Origin: an uncultured Clostridia bacterium
Lineage (GTDB): Bacteria; Bacillota; Clostridia; HGM11327
Assembly (NCBI GenBank): GCA_905210525.1
Contig: CAJLXE010000075.1
Location: 1 to 7,394, forward strand
Reading direction: 5' to 3'
DNA: 7,394 nt
In this document: piece after piece, positions 5,649-7,394 of the stretch
How positions within the stretch are numbered: position 1 is the first letter of the stretch
Layout of the letters: each line of letters starts with the position of its first letter
Notes under the pieces: model-generated
Databases searched by the model: none
What the model was told of the DNA's origin: nothing
The model's input: the letters and a program-made list of their open reading frames with translations, nothing else
Translations under genes and position numbers: made by a program

Positions 5649-6866
5649 TTATTTGTTGAAAATATTTAATATTTTTCTGTAAGATTCGTTGAGCTTGTTG
5701 ATAAGCTCGTTTATCTGGCTATCTGACGACATTTTTGTCACGTTAACTATGTTTGTGATGATTCCTTTATGTTCATATATATTGCAAAAGCTTATTATGT
5801 TTCCGTTTTCCGAAAAATTAAAATCATCTTTTGCGTTGTATATATTGCGGACATTTGCTTCGGATGATTGCCTTGTCAAATTTGACAATATATCAAACGT
5901 TTTGCTGTTATGAGATATTGATTTTTCAAGTGCATCTTTCAGGTATGGACTGTTGTTGACTATCATTATATCCAAAAGTACGGAAATATAAGGGAACATA
6001 AAGGTCTGGCTGTTACTGCTGCCGTCTTTATATATTGTCTGTTCACGTATTTCAAACGAACTCGAAAAATACGATATCACTTTATCGCTTGCAGCGGAAA
6101 TATGTTCTACGAGCTTTACCATTGAATCATCGTAACGTAAACTGAAATCCGGATGTGAATAAAAGGGATATCTGATTTTTGAATACAGTTCGGGAAGCTC
6201 TCTTGCTCTTAATTCATCGAGCATAGGGATGTCGTCATGGTCGATAGCGAGCGATATTATTGAAAGTCTGAGCTGATCACGTGTTGCAAGTCTGTACTGA
6301 AGATCTTGTGCAGGGTACTTCGTACGCGGAATATTGGTTCCGGCACCGAATGATGTGACGTAACTGTTTATATCTTTGCAGTCAAACCATATGTATTTAT
6401 TTTTTATAAGATACTGTATAAAATCGTAATTTTTTGCTTCGATTGCGTAATCAATTACGGTTTTTTCATATTCGTCGGTATTCAGAATGGGATTATCTTT
6501 TTCTTTGATATATGTGTCCCATTCCTTAGGAGCGTGTGATTGTGCGATTGAATAATTTGTCTGCCTGCCGGTTGTTGTTTGCGGGTTATTTGTGTTGACA
6601 TCACATTTTCCGGCACTTAACAGATTTTCAATCGAAACTCCGAGCAACTCCGAAAAAGCCGGCAAATCATCAATCTGAAGAGCAGTTTCGCCTTTTTTGA
6701 TTTTTATAAGACGGTTTGCTGTTTTTTGTATTTCATACGAATCATCTTTGTACGGATCGTTCTTTTTCTCAAGATATTTTGCGCAGAACTGACGTGAAGA
6801 ATTGAATTTACTGTCAATAAGCTCGCCGATATAATTACCGATTTTTTGATTGTCAATGAAAAACAT
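5649..6866 (-). CDS. Cro/C1-like helix-turn-helix protein with long helical C-terminal region
   Basis: This is a 405-residue soluble protein, probably a DNA-binding regulator. Residues 8-86 look like a Cro/C1-type helix-turn-helix with an insertion. IGNYIGELIDSK is helix 1, then a charged insert about residues 32-47, then TANRLIKIKKGETALQIDDLPAFSELLGVSIENLLS, whose end has the classic XRE form. An Asn/Thr-rich linker follows (87-115). The rest (about 120-405) is helical with ankyrin-like stretches such as IDYAIEAKNYDFIQYLIKN, but no repeat is strict enough to name. The ATG at 6864-6866 is chosen over the one at 6903-6905: it has AAAAGGAG (6877-6884) 10 bases upstream, while the earlier ATG lies 1 base after the -10 hexamer and would not be transcribed. 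Similar proteins occur in gut clostridia (recalled, not searched). No enzyme motif is visible. Confidence 0.78.
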   Translation of the reverse strand: MFFIDNQKIGNYIGELIDSKFNSSRQFCAKYLEKKNDPYKDDSYEIQKTANRLIKIKKGETALQIDDLPAFSELLGVSIENLLSAGKCDVNTNNPQTTTGRQTNYSIAQSHAPKEWDTYIKEKDNPILNTDEYEKTVIDYAIEAKNYDFIQYLIKNKYIWFDCKDINSYVTSFGAGTNIPRTKYPAQDLQYRLATRDQLRLSIISLAIDHDDIPMLDELRARELPELYSKIRYPFYSHPDFSLRYDDSMVKLVEHISAASDKVISYFSSSFEIREQTIYKDGSSNSQTFMFPYISVLLDIMIVNNSPYLKDALEKSISHNSKTFDILSNLTRQSSEANVRNIYNAKDDFNFSENGNIISFCNIYEHKGIITNIVNVTKMSSDSQINELINKLNESYRKILNIFNK

Positions 6867-6876
6867 ATTTGATAAG

Positions 6877-6884
6877 CTCCTTTT
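6877..6884 (-). promoter_or_regulatory. Ribosome binding site deciding the regulator start
   Basis: The minus strand reads AAAAGGAG, 10 bases before the ATG at 6864-6866. In the upstream repeat unit the equivalent is AAAAGAGG ahead of the truncated copy at 7047-7115, so the site is repeated along with the start codon. Confidence 0.75.
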
Positions 6885-6906
6885 ATTTATTTCTATTTTT
6901 GACATT

Positions 6907-6915
6907 ATTGTACCA
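6907..6915 (-). promoter_or_regulatory. Extended -10 promoter of the regulator gene
   Basis: The minus strand reads TGGTACAAT: an extended -10 (TG, one base, TACAAT at 6907-6912). No good -35 sits at 16-18 bases; a TTGACG lies 25 bases upstream, which is too far. The next repeat unit has TGCTACAAT at 7156-7164, so the promoter core is conserved across copies. Confidence 0.6.
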
Positions 6916-6939
6916 TAAAGCCGAAAAAATGGATATCCG

Positions 6940-6990
6940 TCAATTTGAATATAAAATCGGCACTTTTGCGCGTTTCTGTATGTGTTTCAT
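6940..6990 (-). other. Short ORF in repeat unit 1 (16 codons)
   Basis: The minus strand encodes MKHIQKRAKVPILYSN then TGA, with GTAAGG five bases before the ATG. The counterpart in unit 2 is MKYIQERAKVPVLYENDV. It may be a leader peptide, a decayed gene start or chance; translation is not shown. The N-terminal pattern resembles the first residues of some FAD-dependent oxidoreductases, which usually run on into a GGGxxG nucleotide-binding motif that is absent here. Confidence 0.3.
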
Positions 6991-7028
6991 ATATGCCTTA
7001 CAGATATATAAGCACAAAAAGTATGTTT

Positions 7029-7043
7029 GCCGTAAATTACGGC
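7029..7043. promoter_or_regulatory. Palindrome GCCGTAA-A-TTACGGC, candidate operator
   Basis: This is a perfect 7-bp inverted repeat around one central base, nested between outer arms TTTGCC (7026-7031) and GGCAAA (7052-7057). Unit 2 has the same site with one mismatch at 7277-7291. It lies about 120 bases upstream of the regulator promoter. A symmetric site of this size fits a dimeric DNA-binding protein, possibly the regulator itself, but nothing else supports binding. Confidence 0.35.
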
Positions 7044-7046
7044 GAG

Positions 7047-7115
7047 TTATAGGCAAAAACTATCAATAAGCCTGCCGATATAATTACCGATTTTTTGATT
7101 GCCGGTGAAAAACAT
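7047..7115 (-). pseudogene. Truncated duplicate of the regulator N-terminus (22 codons)
   Basis: The ATG at 7113-7115 opens MFFTGNQKIGNYIGRLIDSF, matching MFFIDNQKIGNYIGELIDSK of the full gene, then stops two codons later. The promoter core and ribosome binding site ahead of it are intact, so it could be transcribed and translated into a 22-residue peptide. It is too short to hold a helix-turn-helix. I regard it as a duplication remnant unless expression is shown. Confidence 0.65.
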
Positions 7116-7307
7116 ATTTTATAAGCCTCTTTTATTCATTTCAAATTCTGATATTATTGTAGCATAAAGCCGGGTAAAAAACTATACGTCATTTTCATAT
7201 AAAACCGGCACTTTTGCGCGTTCCTGTATGTATTTCATATATGCCTTACAGATATACAAGCACAAAAAGTATATTTGCCGTAAATTACGACGAATTGAAG
7301 GTAAAAA
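7060..7307 (-). repeat. Tandem repeat unit 2 (248 bp) with a truncated gene start
   Basis: This is the same layout as unit 1, offset by 248-249 bases. It repeats the extended -10 (7156-7164), an AAAAGAGG site, an ATG at 7113-7115 and the start of the regulator, then runs into the palindrome of unit 1 instead of the rest of the gene. Over the shared 84 bases it differs from unit 3 at only 2 positions, so units 2 and 3 are closer to each other than to unit 1. Confidence 0.85.
7182..7238 (-). other. Short ORF in repeat unit 2 (18 codons)
   Basis: The minus strand encodes MKYIQERAKVPVLYENDV then TAG, with GTAAGG ahead of the ATG. It is the counterpart of the short ORF in unit 1. Four of the aligned codons differ and all the differences change the residue, so there is no sign of selection to keep the peptide. 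Its form (MKYI-x-E-x-A-K-x-PV-x-YE-x-DV) is like an FAD-dependent oxidoreductase start cut off just before the GGG motif. Confidence 0.32.
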
Positions 7308-7363
7308 CTATCAATAAGCCTGCCGATATACTTACCGAATTTTTGATTGCCGGTGAAAAACAT
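7235..7363 (-). pseudogene. Second truncated duplicate of the regulator N-terminus (42 codons)
   Basis: The ATG at 7361-7363 opens MFFTGNQKFGKYIGRLIDSF and then reads through the junction into non-homologous sequence for 22 more residues before TGA at 7235-7237. That tail differs from the one in unit 2 because of point differences in the junction, which suggests no selection on the tail. The stop overlaps the ATG of the short ORF at 7182-7238 by four bases (ATGA). Confidence 0.55.
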
Positions 7364-7394
7364 ATTTTATAAGCCTCTTTTATTCATTTCAAAT
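7308..7394 (-). repeat. Tandem repeat unit 3, cut by the window edge
   Basis: This is the first 87 bases of a third unit, nearly identical to 7060-7146. It carries another ATG at 7361-7363 with the same downstream codons. The array therefore continues past the right edge, and its full copy number is unknown. Confidence 0.82.

Larger units (their letters stand above)
6811..7059 (-). repeat. Tandem repeat unit 1 (249 bp), continuous with the regulator gene
   Basis: This is the first of at least three head-to-tail units. Read on the minus strand the unit holds a palindrome (7029-7043), a short ORF (6940-6990), an extended -10 promoter, a ribosome binding site, the start codon and about 18 codons of the regulator gene. 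Against unit 2 it is roughly 90% identical in the parts compared by eye: 6 differences in 56 bases over the coding part, and about 9 in 113 over 6958-7070. The segment between the short ORF and the -10 is more diverged. It is the only unit leading into an intact gene. Confidence 0.85.

Noticed and set aside
5656..5675. AT-rich dyad (GAAAAATATT AAATATTTTC) at the end of the regulator gene
   Set aside because: It is within the coding sequence for the Lys/Asn/Ile/Phe-rich tail and has no GC stem; it is likely composition.
6867..6905. An upstream ATG that would add 13 residues to the regulator
   Set aside because: It starts one base after the -10 hexamer TACAAT, so it would fall at or before the start of transcription, and it has no ribosome binding site; the ATG at 6864-6866 has AAAAGGAG.
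6811..7394. CRISPR array or retron non-coding RNA as explanation of the repeats
   Set aside because: Units are ~249 bp, contiguous and without spacers, and no reverse transcriptase gene is present.

Overview
The window looks like low-GC Firmicutes DNA, most likely a gut clostridium of the Oscillospiraceae/Ruminococcaceae or Lachnospiraceae type. This is inferred from AT-rich intergenic DNA, consensus sigma-A promoters, strong AGGAGG-type ribosome binding sites, and the protein families present. Every gene I can support is on the minus strand, so transcription runs from right to left. The plus strand holds no convincing gene.

In transcription order: (1) 6811-7394 is a tandem array of ~249-bp units. 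Each unit carries a short ORF, an extended -10 promoter, a ribosome binding site and the first ~18 codons of the next gene. Only the copy at 6811-7059 continues into a full gene. (2) That gene (5649-6866) encodes a large cytoplasmic protein with an N-terminal Cro/C1-like DNA-binding region and a long, probably helical-repeat body. (3) A small zinc-ribbon membrane protein follows (5250-5588) and ends in a clear intrinsic terminator. (4) A separately promoted two-gene operon (5078 to 3188) encodes a compact AAA ATPase and an HNH-type nuclease. This is the architecture of Septu (PtuA/PtuB) anti-phage systems and is the most notable content. (5) A third unit, starting from a perfect consensus promoter at 3099-3127, encodes an alpha/beta hydrolase, an ABC exporter ATPase and a two-domain ABC-2-type permease that runs off the left edge.

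How they may work together: the ATPase/HNH pair is insulated upstream by a terminator and has its own promoter, with only 28 bp between the two genes, as expected of a self-contained toxin/effector-type defence module. The ABC ATPase and permease overlap by 7 bp (ATGCTGA) and form one exporter. The hydrolase 41 bp upstream is probably co-transcribed with them. The regulator-like gene and its repeat array may be a locally duplicated control region, but what it controls cannot be read from this sequence.
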